A stretch of 64,000 nt of DNA from a bacterium (GTDB lineage Bacteria > Oederibacteriota > Muellerivitia > Muellerivitales > Muellerivitaceae), in NCBI GenBank assembly GCA_035549195.1, contig DASZRK010000015.1, forward strand, positions 1-64,000, in the 5' to 3' direction. The translations under genes and the position numbers were made by a program. The first letter of the stretch is position 1; each line of letters opens with the position of its first letter. Below, piece by piece: positions 7,844 through 15,716 of the stretch. The notes below the pieces were generated by a model, which was not told where the DNA came from, did no database searches, and saw only the letters and a list, made by a program, of their open reading frames with translations.

Positions 7844-8597
7844 AAAGGATCGAGTGGACCATTTCCAGGATCCCGAGGCGCATCATGGGGGTGTCGGGCT
7901 TTCCCCAGGCCAGGCCGGCTAAGGCCCTGAGGGCGGCGTAAAGAGGGGCCGCCATGAGGATGAGTTTCCCGCCACAGGTGTCCCCTAAGGCTTCCACCCA
8001 AAGGGCATACAACAGGATCACCCACCATCCTTGCGAAAGGCGGTCCGCTGGAAGGGATCGGCGGCCCCTGCGGGAATCTTCCAGCCACTTCTGGCGGATC
8101 TTCACGCCGGCCAGGCTCAGCAGGAAATAACCGCCGAAAAATCCCCAAAGCCAGAAGGCCCAAAAAAGATCGTGGGAAGGACCGCAAAGATAAAGCACGG
8201 GTGTGGCCAAGGTCAAAGCTGAAAAGCCGAGGACTTCAGCCAACGGGAAACGAAGGTTCCGGTTCCAGGCGATCAGGAGCGTCAGCACCAAGCCTAAGGG
8301 AACACCGAACCGACCGGCCATCCGAAGGGAAAGGGCCGGGGCCCAGGCCACGAACCCCCAGATCCCGGCCAAGGCGGACAACCCCAACAGGGCCAGAAAA
8401 ATCCGCGCCCGATAAGTCCGGGCGGGATCCACATTCCGGTATTGTCGGTAGATGTTCCAAGGACCCCGGAGGGAAAAAGCGGTCAACCAAAGGATCGAAA
8501 CGGCCAAGGCCGCCCAGGAGAAGCGCCCCAGGCCGATCCAACCCGCGGCCAAGCCGATGAAAAGCCCGTTCCACGCACCATGTTCTTTGGGAAGCAT
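7809..8597 (-). CDS. YwiC-like membrane protein
   Basis: 262 aa with about eight hydrophobic helices. The N-terminus PKEHGAWNGLFIGLAAGW is the hallmark of the YwiC-like family (PREHGAW); a central loop has a conserved YRARIF...LLGLSAL stretch and the end contains LGILEMVHSILFTSIW. The family has no established biochemical role, though relatives are found near anaerobic respiration genes in some Firmicutes. Here it stands alone, convergent with and overlapping the diguanylate cyclase gene by 35 bp. The start is ATG 8597; the Shine-Dalgarno is weak, so a nearby alternative is possible. Confidence 0.75.
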   Translation of the reverse strand: MLPKEHGAWNGLFIGLAAGWIGLGRFSWAALAVSILWLTAFSLRGPWNIYRQYRNVDPARTYRARIFLALLGLSALAGIWGFVAWAPALSLRMAGRFGVPLGLVLTLLIAWNRNLRFPLAEVLGFSALTLATPVLYLCGPSHDLFWAFWLWGFFGGYFLLSLAGVKIRQKWLEDSRRGRRSLPADRLSQGWWVILLYALWVEALGDTCGGKLILMAAPLYAALRALAGLAWGKPDTPMMRLGILEMVHSILFTSIWAWTWSR

Positions 8598-8661
8598 GGG
8601 CCATTTTACCCGGAAATCGTGGCTGAGCCCCAGACGGAACCATCCAGTACGGTCCGGCGTC

Positions 8662-8667
8662 TATAAT
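8662..8667 (+). promoter_or_regulatory. Consensus -10 box (TATAAT) before the lipoprotein gene
   Basis: Exact TATAAT 33 nt before ATG 8700 with GGAGGA just ahead of the start. No good -35 is seen at 17 bp, and no Crp/Fnr palindrome is present at the class II position. Confidence 0.45.
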
Positions 8668-8699
8668 AGGGCGCGGTTAAATCCTGTCCGGAGGATCCA

Positions 8700-9521
8700 A
8701 TGATCAAACGGTCCATCGCATCGTGGAGCCTGGCCTTAGCCGGTTTTTTGGTCCTGGCGTTCTGGGAAGGTTGTGGCCCTCCCCCCAAACCCATCCCACC
8801 CGCCTTCAGCCTTTATGGTTACAAGGGCATGGCGGTGGTCCCTTTCATCAATCAAAGTTCCGATCCGGAGCTGGCCTCCGCCCTCGCGGAGGAAATGACC
8901 GACGAAGTGGCGGGACTGAACGCCCTTCCGATCGTCCAGGCCTCCCAGGTCGCGGCCTTCTTGCGCTCCCAAAAAGCCACGCCCTCGGATCTCTTGACCA
9001 ACGACGGCCTGCGCAGGGCCCTCCAGACCCGCTTCAAATGTGACCTGTTGATGATGGGGACCGCCCTGGCTTACTCGGAAGTCCTTAAGGACGAGGCGCC
9101 GGTCCGTAAATCCCTGGATAACGGACGGGCCGAATGGGGGTTCACGACCCGCCGGAAGGCCATCGTGGACGCCTCCTTCAAGATCTTGGACCCGGCCACG
9201 GGGAACCTGCTCTGGTCCCAGAAAAACCAGGGTTACAGCTGGCGCAACACCTGGAACCCCCTGCCCATCCCCGGGGAGATCGCCATCCCCTCGGAGATCG
9301 ATCGATTCATCCATCTGGCCGATCTGGTCCGGCACCGGGTCACGAAGGACGGGGACGAGGAACCCCTGGCCGTGACCGAGAACGACCACAACACCCTCAT
9401 TTATCCGAAAAGCCAGGCTTTCCGGGACCTCCGGCAGAACGCCGTCCATCAGACCGTTTACGATATCGCGGAGGATTTTCGCGGCCACCGGGGATGGGTC
9501 CCGAACGGTTCCAATCCCTAA
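8700..9521 (+). CDS. Putative lipoprotein with CsgG/GNA1162-like nucleoside-fold
   Basis: 273 aa. A hydrophobic signal (residues 5-22) ends in FWEGC25, a usable but non-canonical lipobox (Trp-Glu-Gly before Cys). The mature part begins with a Pro-rich linker and then YKGMAVVPFINQSSDPELASALAEEMTDEVAGL, the opening strand and helix of the periplasmic fold shared by CsgG, LpoB and GNA1162-type lipoproteins. A later segment, DASFKILDPATGNLLWSQ, also recurs in such proteins. The family often serves envelope assembly or regulates cell-wall enzymes; the role here is unknown. A bidirectional terminator follows. Confidence 0.7.
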   Translation: MIKRSIASWSLALAGFLVLAFWEGCGPPPKPIPPAFSLYGYKGMAVVPFINQSSDPELASALAEEMTDEVAGLNALPIVQASQVAAFLRSQKATPSDLLTNDGLRRALQTRFKCDLLMMGTALAYSEVLKDEAPVRKSLDNGRAEWGFTTRRKAIVDASFKILDPATGNLLWSQKNQGYSWRNTWNPLPIPGEIAIPSEIDRFIHLADLVRHRVTKDGDEEPLAVTENDHNTLIYPKSQAFRDLRQNAVHQTVYDIAEDFRGHRGWVPNGSNP

Positions 9522-9532
9522 AGCACAAAAAC

Positions 9533-9568
9533 AAAAAAGGCCCGCCCCATGAAGGGCGGGCCTTTTTT
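9533..9568. terminator. Bidirectional terminator between the lipoprotein and HPr genes
   Basis: Stem GGCCCGCCC (9539-9547) and GGGCGGGCC (9554-9562), loop CATGAA, flanked by A6 on the left and T6 on the right. It serves both convergent genes. Confidence 0.95.
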
Positions 9569-9582
9569 GTCTCGCTCCTGGC

Positions 9583-9855
9583 CTAATCCTGTTCGCCGAA
9601 CTTCGTCTGGAATAGTTGCTGGATCTCGGCGCAGGCGTCCTTTGCGTCGTCCCCCTTGAAGACGATGGTCAACTCGGCCCCGTAGCTGGCGGCCAGGGTC
9701 ATCAGGTTCAACAGACTTTTCCCATCCACTTCCCCCACCGGCCCCTTGACCAGGATACGGCACTTGAATTTACAGGAAGTCTTCACCAACTGGGCGGCGG
9801 CCCGCAAATGCAGCCCCAGCCGATTCAGGATCTTGACCTTCTTCGTGATCTCCAT
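9583..9855 (-). CDS. HPr-like phosphocarrier protein
   Basis: 90 aa. ATG 9855 is chosen because GGAGGAGG lies 5 nt upstream and this gives normal HPr length; the frame continues 26 codons further 5'. The active histidine is H16 in LGLHLRAAA with Arg18 next to it (canonical H15/R17), and S47 in GKSLLNLM matches the regulatory Ser46. It would relay phosphate from PEP in the PTS or act only in regulation. No enzyme I, EII or HPr kinase gene lies in the window, so the pathway is not shown. In the motif GLHLRAAA, Leu and Ala replace the usual Ala and Pro of GLHARPA, a pattern common in HPr of regulatory (incomplete) PTS systems. Confidence 0.92.
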   Translation of the reverse strand: MEITKKVKILNRLGLHLRAAAQLVKTSCKFKCRILVKGPVGEVDGKSLLNLMTLAASYGAELTIVFKGDDAKDACAEIQQLFQTKFGEQD

Positions 9856-10063
9856 CAAAACCTCCTCCAACCCAACGGATATCGTGCGAAAAGGGAAATC
9901 TTGGCCGACCCTGAAAGGATCCAGCCGCCCCAAGCGTTGATATTTCGTGTGGGCTTATTTTATCGCCAAGGAGGAAGTGGCCTTTTGTTAAATCTTCATG
10001 ACGGGAAGCCGGGATTCCCATGGGTTAAACGGGCCCAAACGCCTTGGCCTGAAAAATGCGTGG

Positions 10064-10885
10064 TCAGGACCGCGGAAGGAATTCCCGACAGGTCGGGTTC
10101 CGGAGGAACTTTTCGCTGAACTCTTCCAATTCATTCATCTTGGCGAAAGCCCTTCGGATGATGACCTCGGGGTCGAAACCGACCTGATCCCCATAGGGCT
10201 TCAACTTTCGGATCTCGGAGACCGCCAGCTTCACGAAGACCCTCCACCAGATCTTGAGGAACCAGGTCTTCAAGGGGCCGCTACGCGCCAGGAGGGTCTG
10301 GACCCCCAATTTGGTCCCGGCGATGTGGCGGGATTCATCCTTGAGCTGCAACCGGATCACTTCTTTTCCGACCGGATCGATGGCGGGTATTTCCAAGGTC
10401 CTCTGGAAGATGGCCCCGGCCAGGGTTTCGGTGAAGAAGGTCCCCAGGATCCACCGTTCCACCGGCAAGGGCCCGGAGGTGGCCAGCCAGACCAACGGGT
10501 CGAAGGCCTTTTGTTTGGACGGCGGCGAATCGAGTTTGTTCAGGTAGCGGCGGAAAACGAAAAGGTGCTTGGCTTCATCACTGCATTGGGTCGAATAATA
10601 GGTGACCATCTCCGGGTTCTTGAACATGTGCGCGGCCCGGTTCATGAGCCGCTGGATGATCTCCAGGCCCTGCCACTCCCCCTCATAGAAATAATGCAGG
10701 ATATTGACCCATCCATCCTTGACCTGCCCCAATTCGATGGGTTTGTCCCACTGGATGGCGGTCTCGGGGTCCCAATTGGCGGCGAAAGCCATTCGGGAAA
10801 GGCCGTCCCAATTCTTCGCCGACGGCTTGTCAAAGGCTTTGAGATCCTCGGGAACGTTCATTTCAGGGGCCACGGTTGCGTCCAT
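10064..10885 (-). CDS. Ferritin-like diiron carboxylate protein (R2/AurF-like)
   Basis: 273 aa, mostly helical. Two ExxH pairs, E104-A-K-H107 and E184-S-R-H187, with additional acids at E68/E70 and E153, make the ligand pattern of a dimetal four-helix bundle as in ribonucleotide reductase R2 and AurF-type N-oxygenases. It is not a normal R2: there is no R1 partner and the radical-Tyr context is absent. It is the last gene of the leftward cox operon, with AGGAGA 5-6 nt before the ATG and 25 bp after coxD2. A role in oxidase maturation, O2 chemistry or lipid oxidation is possible; none is proven. Confidence 0.75.
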   Translation of the reverse strand: MDATVAPEMNVPEDLKAFDKPSAKNWDGLSRMAFAANWDPETAIQWDKPIELGQVKDGWVNILHYFYEGEWQGLEIIQRLMNRAAHMFKNPEMVTYYSTQCSDEAKHLFVFRRYLNKLDSPPSKQKAFDPLVWLATSGPLPVERWILGTFFTETLAGAIFQRTLEIPAIDPVGKEVIRLQLKDESRHIAGTKLGVQTLLARSGPLKTWFLKIWWRVFVKLAVSEIRKLKPYGDQVGFDPEVIIRRAFAKMNELEEFSEKFLRNPTCREFLPRS

Positions 10886-10910
10886 GATTTCTCCTAGGGT
10901 CGCCTTGCGG

Positions 10911-11213
10911 TCAAGGAATGAGCTTCTTCAGGAATTCCACCCGAACGTGGCCGATATCGGGCATCAACAAGAGGGTCAGGATCACGAAAAGGACGACCGG
11001 AATGATGAAGGCCCAGACCACCAATGGGCCTTCCAGGCGCAGGCCCATGTATTGGGCCAGGACCAGGGCCGCCATGACCGTCGCGATACCGAAGAGGATG
11101 AGGTTGTGCCATAGGACGGGCAGGACCAGGAACTTCGTGCCGACCGATAACAGGACCAGAACGACCAAAGAACCGAAAATGACGCCATGGGATACGGCAG
11201 GTTTGGAGCTCAT
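10911..11213 (-). CDS. Cytochrome c oxidase subunit IV-like, second copy
   Basis: 100 aa, three TM helices, matching the bacterial subunit IV family (COX4_pro). It is a clear paralogue of the copy at 12118-12420: both share the SLVVLVL opening, QYMGL(R/K)(L/M)EG in the middle and FLKK at the end. Of two adjacent ATGs (11216, 11213) the second has the better spacing to GAGGGGGG and gives the same length as the paralogue. Unlike that copy it has its own Crp/Fnr-type promoter, so it may be swapped in under a specific oxygen or stress regime. The diiron gene follows. Confidence 0.85.
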   Translation of the reverse strand: MSSKPAVSHGVIFGSLVVLVLLSVGTKFLVLPVLWHNLILFGIATVMAALVLAQYMGLRLEGPLVVWAFIIPVVLFVILTLLLMPDIGHVRVEFLKKLIP

Positions 11214-11255
11214 CATCCCCCCTCAAGGTCCAAGAATGATCTGCAGGACAGGGGG

Positions 11256-11299
11256 AGCATAGGGAAAAGGAGTGGGGCGGCTATATGACGAACATCATA
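11256..11299 (-). promoter_or_regulatory. Candidate Crp/Fnr-type operator and -10 box before the second coxIV gene
   Basis: TATGACGAACATCATA at 11284-11299, inside the perfect inverted repeat ATATGA-N6-TCATAT (11283-11300). On the minus strand TATGCT (11261-11256) is a good -10, 30.5 bp from the centre, one base off the other sites. It lies inside the cox operon and would start a short transcript for coxD2 and the diiron protein. Confidence 0.65.
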
Positions 11300-11313
11300 T
11301 TGCCGGGGACGGA

Positions 11314-11517
11314 TCAGTCCTGGGAGGACTTCCGGATCCAGAGATAAAGGGCCGAACCCAGGATCGCGGGCAAGGGCAGGATGACCCAGACAGCCAGAAG
11401 GAGGCTCCGGCCGTAGGGGGTGGCATCCACGCAACGGGGGCAGGCCCATAGGGTCCAAGGGGTCAGGTAAAAAAGGACCCCGAGGACCAGGGGCAGGATC
11501 CCGCGGAACCTGATCAT
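11314..11517 (-). CDS. Small membrane protein with CPRC motif, cox operon
   Basis: 67 aa. ATG 11517 overlaps the preceding subunit III stop (ATGA), so translation is coupled. There is one TM helix at residues 5-20, the sequence ACPRCVDATPYGRS, then a second TM helix and a basic tail (LWIRKSSQD). The CxxC could bind copper or haem, or act as a thiol pair, which would suit oxidase assembly; that is inference. I do not recognise a named family. Confidence 0.65.
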   Translation of the reverse strand: MIRFRGILPLVLGVLFYLTPWTLWACPRCVDATPYGRSLLLAVWVILPLPAILGSALYLWIRKSSQD

Positions 11518-12116
11518 AGGTACACCAGGACGAAAAGAATGGGCCACAAGGCCACCACGAAGAACCAGTAGATGCGGCAAAGTTCCACTCCCAGGGAACG
11601 CTGGGCGTCATAACGGCCCCGCTGGGCCCGCGCCCAGACCCACACAAGGGCGACCAACCCGCCTAGCACATGGACCGCATGGGTCCCTACCAGGCAATAA
11701 AAGAACCCGCCGAAGATGCTGCCATGCACCGTCAACCCGAAGCGGAGCAACTTGACCCATTCCATCCCTTGGATGCCGAGGAAGAGCGTTCCCAGGACCA
11801 TGGTCCAGGTGAGCAGCTTCTTGAATTGGTTTTGGTCGGAGGACCTCAGGGCGGGCAACGCCAGGAAAAAAGTGAGGCCGCTCACCAAAAGGACCAGGGT
11901 GTTCAGGGCCGTGATGGGAATGGGCAACCGGGGTTGGTCGGGGGGAGGCCAGGCAACGGGACCGAAACGGAAGACCGAGAAAGAACTGATGAGTCCGCCG
12001 AAGAACATGATCTCCATGGCGATGAAGAGCATCAACGCGACACGGCCCGGTTCCAACCGGTGCATCGGCGAAGCTCCGGCCGCCGGGGTGGCCGGGCCGG
12101 TCATCGGCCCGCCCAT
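11514..12116 (-). CDS. Cytochrome c oxidase subunit III, second copy
   Basis: 200 aa. Five TM helices of the short bacterial subunit III type: MLFIAMEIMFFGGLISSF, a Pro-rich loop, then GTHAVHVLGGLVALVW and a final Trp-rich helix. It is paralogous to the copy at 12438-13046 (GTHAVHVLGG versus GIHATHIVGG) and follows the first coxD by 1 bp. Subunit III stabilises the core oxidase and its proton uptake path. The N-terminus is extended by about 20 polar residues. Confidence 0.88.
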   Translation of the reverse strand: MGGPMTGPATPAAGASPMHRLEPGRVALMLFIAMEIMFFGGLISSFSVFRFGPVAWPPPDQPRLPIPITALNTLVLLVSGLTFFLALPALRSSDQNQFKKLLTWTMVLGTLFLGIQGMEWVKLLRFGLTVHGSIFGGFFYCLVGTHAVHVLGGLVALVWVWARAQRGRYDAQRSLGVELCRIYWFFVVALWPILFVLVYL

Positions 12117-12117
12117 C

Positions 12118-12420
12118 TCAAAAGACCTTTTTCAGGAAATCGATGGAATAGTGGCAGACGTCGGGGGTGAAAAGGACCACGAGGATGCCGAAAAGCACGC
12201 AAGGGATCACCAGGGTCCAGTAAATGAGCTTTCCTTCCATCTTCAGGCCCATGTATTGGAAAAAAACCAGGGACGCCATCACGACGGCCACGGCGAAAAT
12301 GGCCAAGTTGTTCATCATGATCGGCAAGTGAAGGAAGAAGATCCCGACCGAACAAAGGACCAGGACCACCAAGGAGGTGAAGATCGCCGAATGATTGGCG
12401 CTCGCTGTATTGCTTTGCAT
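12118..12420 (-). CDS. ctaF: Cytochrome c oxidase subunit IV, first copy
   Basis: 100 aa with three TM helices (TSLVVLVLCSVGIFFLHLP; FAVAVVMASLVFFQYMGL; TLVIPCVLFGILVVLF). ATG 12420 is chosen for GGAGGAGTT just upstream; the longer frame runs back into coxC. The small subunit IV caps the aa3 oxidase. It sits 17 bp after coxC and 1 bp before the second coxC. Confidence 0.87.
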   Translation of the reverse strand: MQSNTASANHSAIFTSLVVLVLCSVGIFFLHLPIMMNNLAIFAVAVVMASLVFFQYMGLKMEGKLIYWTLVIPCVLFGILVVLFTPDVCHYSIDFLKKVF

Positions 12421-12437
12421 GGAACTCCTCCGTTTTC

Positions 12438-13046
12438 TCAGGCTAAAAGGTAAAGCATCGGGAACAGGAATATCCAGACCACCTCGACGAAAGACCAATA
12501 GATCCCCGTGATGGCCACCCGGCCCTGGTAGGGCCCCAGGGTCCCCTTCAAGGCACGGGCAAAAAGCAACCAGAGGGCCACGAGCCCACCCACGATGTGG
12601 GTGGCGTGGATGCCCGTCATCAGGAAATAAAAGGACCAGAACCCATGGCTCCAGGGGAATTCGCCTTCGGCGAATTCGTGGGTGTACTCATAGGCCTTGA
12701 CGCCCAGGAAGGCCACACCCATCAGCATGGTCAGGGCCAGGAACTTCTTGACCGCCTCCGGTTTGCTTTCAGAGACGGCCGTCGCCGCCTTCATCATGAA
12801 AAAATTGCTGATAAGAAGAAGGATGGAATTGAGGGTGCCTGCGTAAAGGTTCAAATGCCGGGCTTCCTCGGCCCACTCCGGATGGATCATCCGCATCAGG
12901 ATGAAGGACCCGAAAAGACCGGCGAACAGCACGATCTCGGAGGAGATCAGGGCCCAAATACCCAGTCGGCCGGCGGTCAACCCCTCAGGGGCCGAGTTGT
13001 TGCCGCAAGGGCCCTCGTTCAAGGCCATGGTCGCGCTCTTGTCCAT
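12438..13046 (-). CDS. ctaE: Cytochrome c oxidase subunit III, first copy
   Basis: 202 aa, five TM helices. Family features are LISSEIVLFAGLFGSFILMR (helix with the conserved Glu), GIHATHIVGGLVALW and a closing VEVVWIFLFPMLYL. ATG 13046 has GGAG 8 nt upstream and lies 2 bp after the coxA stop. It belongs to the terminal oxidase that reduces O2 to water in the inner membrane. Confidence 0.92.
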   Translation of the reverse strand: MDKSATMALNEGPCGNNSAPEGLTAGRLGIWALISSEIVLFAGLFGSFILMRMIHPEWAEEARHLNLYAGTLNSILLLISNFFMMKAATAVSESKPEAVKKFLALTMLMGVAFLGVKAYEYTHEFAEGEFPWSHGFWSFYFLMTGIHATHIVGGLVALWLLFARALKGTLGPYQGRVAITGIYWSFVEVVWIFLFPMLYLLA

Positions 13047-13048
13047 TG

Positions 13049-14752
13049 TCAGGCTCCTTCCAGGGGAATATTGCTCGCCTGGGGTTTCCAATCCTTCGAC
13101 TCACCCGGCTTGCTGTATTCATAAGGGTCGCTGGTCACGATCGGCAACGCCGGCCCCCAGTTACCGTGGGGAGGCGGTGATTCGGCCAACCATTCCAGGG
13201 TGTTCGACTCCCAAGGGTTACGTTCGGCTTTTTTCCCGTGGACGATACTGGTGACCAGGTTCCAGAGGAAGATCACCTGGGTGGCGATCAAGCAGGTCGC
13301 TGAAACAGTGGCGAATATGTTCCAACCGTCGAATTGGTGGTATTGCGGATAGAAGGAGGGATCGGCGATACGGCGGATCATTCCGCCGATGCCGACGCGG
13401 AAAAGGGGCCAGAAGGTCCCGTTGAAGAACAGGAAGGTCCCCGCCAAGTGAAGGAGGCCCAACTTCTCGTTCAATTTACGGCCATAGATCTTGGGGAACC
13501 AATAGTAGGTCCCCGCGAAACCGCCGAAAAAGACCGACGGGAAAAGGGTGTAATGGAAGTGGGCCACTACGAAGTAGGTACCATGCAGGTAAATGTCGGC
13601 CGCGGCGGACCCCAGGAAGATCCCGGTAAGACCGCCGATCAGGAAGGTCGCCAGAAACCCCAACATCCAAAGCATGGGTAGTTCCAAACGGATGGAACCA
13701 TGCCGGAGCGTCGCCAACATGCAGAAGATGATGATGGCGAAGGGAATAGAAATGAGGATCGTCGTGATCGAAAAAGGTGTGGCCAAGAGCGGGTTCAGGC
13801 CCGACATGAACATATGGTGGGCCCAAACGATGAAAGAGAGGAGGATGGCCGCCACGGTGGACTGGAGGATCAACTTATAACCAAAGATCGGCTTCCGGGT
13901 GAAGGTGGCCAGGATATCCAGCCCCATCCCCAACGCTGGGAAGAAAAGGACGTAGACCTCCGGGTGCCCGAAGAACCAGAAAAGGTGCTCCCAGAGCATG
14001 GGCTCGCCCCCTTGGGCCGGAAGGAAGAACCCGGTGTCGAACGTATTGTCCATCAGGAGCATGAAGGCACCGGCAATGAGCGGCCCGGCCGAGAAGAAGA
14101 AGGTGATGGCCGCGGCCAAGAGGAACCAGACCGTCATGGGAAGCCGGTTGTAGGTCATGCCCGGCGCCCGCAACGTGATGACCGTGACCAGGTAGTTCAA
14201 GCCGCCCAAGCTGGAGGAGAACAAGGCCAGGGCCAAGGACAAAAGCCAAAGAATGGCGCCCATGTGCACTCCGGCGAATTCCGAGCTGGCCGACAAGGGA
14301 GGATAACCGACCCAACCACCCGCCACAGGCCCTCCCGGCACGAAGAGGGAGGCGATCAAAAGAACCGCGCCCGCGAAAGTGAGCCAGAAAGAAGCCATGT
14401 TGAGCTTGGGAAAAGCCATGTCCCGCGCCCCGATCATGAGGGGAATGAGGAAGTTGGAGGGGAACGCCCCCAGGAACGGCATCCCCACAAAGAAGATCAT
14501 GATGGTCCCGTGCAGGGTGATGATGGCGTTGAATTTATCGGCCGAGACCAATCCGAAGAAAGGGGCGGGAACGTTGGGAAAAGCCACTTCCCAACGGATC
14601 AGGAAGGCCATGGCCCCGCCAAAGAGCGCCATGATGATGGAGAGAAGGAGGAACTGTTTCCCGATCATCTTGTGATCGGTGGAGAAGATGTAATGACTCA
14701 GGAAACTTTCCTTGTGGTGCTCTTGTCCCTGTTCGTGGGAATCGTGGCTCAT
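13049..14752 (-). CDS. ctaD: Cytochrome c oxidase subunit I (aa3-type, A1 family)
   Basis: 567 aa, 12 TM helices. Metal and haem ligands are all present: H81 (haem a), H263-P-E265-V-Y267 (CuB His, D-channel Glu and cross-linked Tyr), H312-H313 (CuB), H398 (haem a3) and H400 (haem a). D111 in GARDMAFPKLN matches the D-channel entry Asp. With Glu265 this is a proton-pumping A1-type oxidase. The ATG overlaps the coxB stop by 4 nt. The His-rich N-terminus (MSHDSHEQGQEHH) is a minor oddity. Confidence 0.97.
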   Translation of the reverse strand: MSHDSHEQGQEHHKESFLSHYIFSTDHKMIGKQFLLLSIIMALFGGAMAFLIRWEVAFPNVPAPFFGLVSADKFNAIITLHGTIMIFFVGMPFLGAFPSNFLIPLMIGARDMAFPKLNMASFWLTFAGAVLLIASLFVPGGPVAGGWVGYPPLSASSEFAGVHMGAILWLLSLALALFSSSLGGLNYLVTVITLRAPGMTYNRLPMTVWFLLAAAITFFFSAGPLIAGAFMLLMDNTFDTGFFLPAQGGEPMLWEHLFWFFGHPEVYVLFFPALGMGLDILATFTRKPIFGYKLILQSTVAAILLSFIVWAHHMFMSGLNPLLATPFSITTILISIPFAIIIFCMLATLRHGSIRLELPMLWMLGFLATFLIGGLTGIFLGSAAADIYLHGTYFVVAHFHYTLFPSVFFGGFAGTYYWFPKIYGRKLNEKLGLLHLAGTFLFFNGTFWPLFRVGIGGMIRRIADPSFYPQYHQFDGWNIFATVSATCLIATQVIFLWNLVTSIVHGKKAERNPWESNTLEWLAESPPPHGNWGPALPIVTSDPYEYSKPGESKDWKPQASNIPLEGA

Positions 14753-15435
14753 TTAGCCCCTCCATGCTGTTCTTTATCTTTCGCCGACAACCAATCCTCG
14801 AAGGTCTTTTGATCATCCACCTGCAGGACCCCGGTCATCCGCGTATGCCCGATGCCGCACAATTCATCGCAGACGATATGGAAGGTCCCGGCTTGGGTCG
14901 TATCGAACCAGGCCTTGATGTGCCGTTGGGGCATGACGTCCTGTTTCAAACGGACCTCGGGAAGAAAAAAGTCGTGGATGACGTCGAGTGAGGTCAGGTC
15001 GATCCCGATCTTCTTGCCGACCGGGATATGGAGTTCACGATAGGAAGAGATATCGTCGGCGGTCCCCAGTTGACCGTCCGCGCCAGGATAAAAGAAGGTC
15101 CAGTCGAACTGCTTGGCCTGGACTCGGATGTTCATATCGGTGACGGGCATGTCGACCTTGACCAGATCCCAGGTCTTGGCTCCCAGGAAATCGAGGGTCA
15201 GGTCCAAAGCCAGGATGACCACGGAAAAGATCAAGATCCATTGGATCTGGACCAAGGTGCTCCCCGTCTCGTACTTGGCCGCTACGCCTTTGCGTTGGCG
15301 GTAACGGACGACCAGATAAACAAGATAACCCTCCATACCGATGAAGAAGGCTCCCGTGATCCAATAAATGAGCCGAAGCATATGGTCGATGTCCGGGGCG
15401 AAGGACGAGATGGCTTGGGGCAGGGCGTCAAGCAT
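14749..15435 (-). CDS. ctaC: Cytochrome c oxidase subunit II
   Basis: 228 aa. Two N-terminal TM helices (about 20-45 and 62-85) lead into a periplasmic cupredoxin domain with the full CuA site: H154, C189, E191, C193, H197 and M200 (CDELCGIGHTRM). There is no fused cytochrome c, so an external cytochrome c is the donor. I use ATG 15435, which gives a normal N-terminus; its Shine-Dalgarno is poor, and the frame stays open to a GTG at 15558, so a longer precursor cannot be excluded. First gene of the leftward oxidase operon. Confidence 0.93.
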   Translation of the reverse strand: MLDALPQAISSFAPDIDHMLRLIYWITGAFFIGMEGYLVYLVVRYRQRKGVAAKYETGSTLVQIQWILIFSVVILALDLTLDFLGAKTWDLVKVDMPVTDMNIRVQAKQFDWTFFYPGADGQLGTADDISSYRELHIPVGKKIGIDLTSLDVIHDFFLPEVRLKQDVMPQRHIKAWFDTTQAGTFHIVCDELCGIGHTRMTGVLQVDDQKTFEDWLSAKDKEQHGGAK

Positions 15436-15559
15436 GAAGGAGTTTCCTTTCGATGTTTTGGCCAAAAGGGCCGTGCCTTGGGCTCGCAGACATGTCGGAA
15501 CGTTTTGGGAACCGGGAAAGGCAGGGCGAAAACCGGCATATTTTAGGAGAAGGTTCACT

Positions 15560-15597
15560 AAAGAGCCACCCCAAAAATGGGGTTTTCCAAGCTCTTT
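15560..15597 (-). other. Stable hairpin in the leader of the cox operon
   Basis: Nested inverted repeats: outer AAAGAGC (15560-15566) with GCTCTTT (15591-15597), inner ACCCCA (15568-15573) with TGGGGT (15578-15583). It lies 125-162 nt upstream of the coxB ATG and has no T-run in the leftward direction, so it is more likely an mRNA leader structure or a protein site than a terminator. Function unknown. Confidence 0.5.
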
Positions 15598-15646
15598 AGC
15601 GTCCTTCTTCAGGCTTCGACCGGTCCGTTCCAGAAAAAGCCAGGGT

Positions 15647-15689
15647 TATGAGTTTTCTCATAGTTCCCCTTTGGTTTCACGGATAAATC
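15647..15689 (+). promoter_or_regulatory. Candidate Crp/Fnr-type operator and -10 box before the desaturase gene
   Basis: TATGAGTTTTCTCATA at 15647-15662 is a perfect inverted repeat (centre 15654.5). The -10 region is ATAAAT/TAAATC at 15683-15689. The predicted start near 15696 precedes GGAGG (15706-15710) and the TTG start. It could also act leftward on the cox operon, but that start would be 178 nt from coxB. Confidence 0.65.
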
Positions 15690-15716
15690 TTTCCGTGACT
15701 CGATCGGAGGATTCCT

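Noticed and set aside
13700-14812. Rightward open frame of 370 codons opposite coxA
   Set aside because: Antisense to subunit I, which has all haem and copper ligands.
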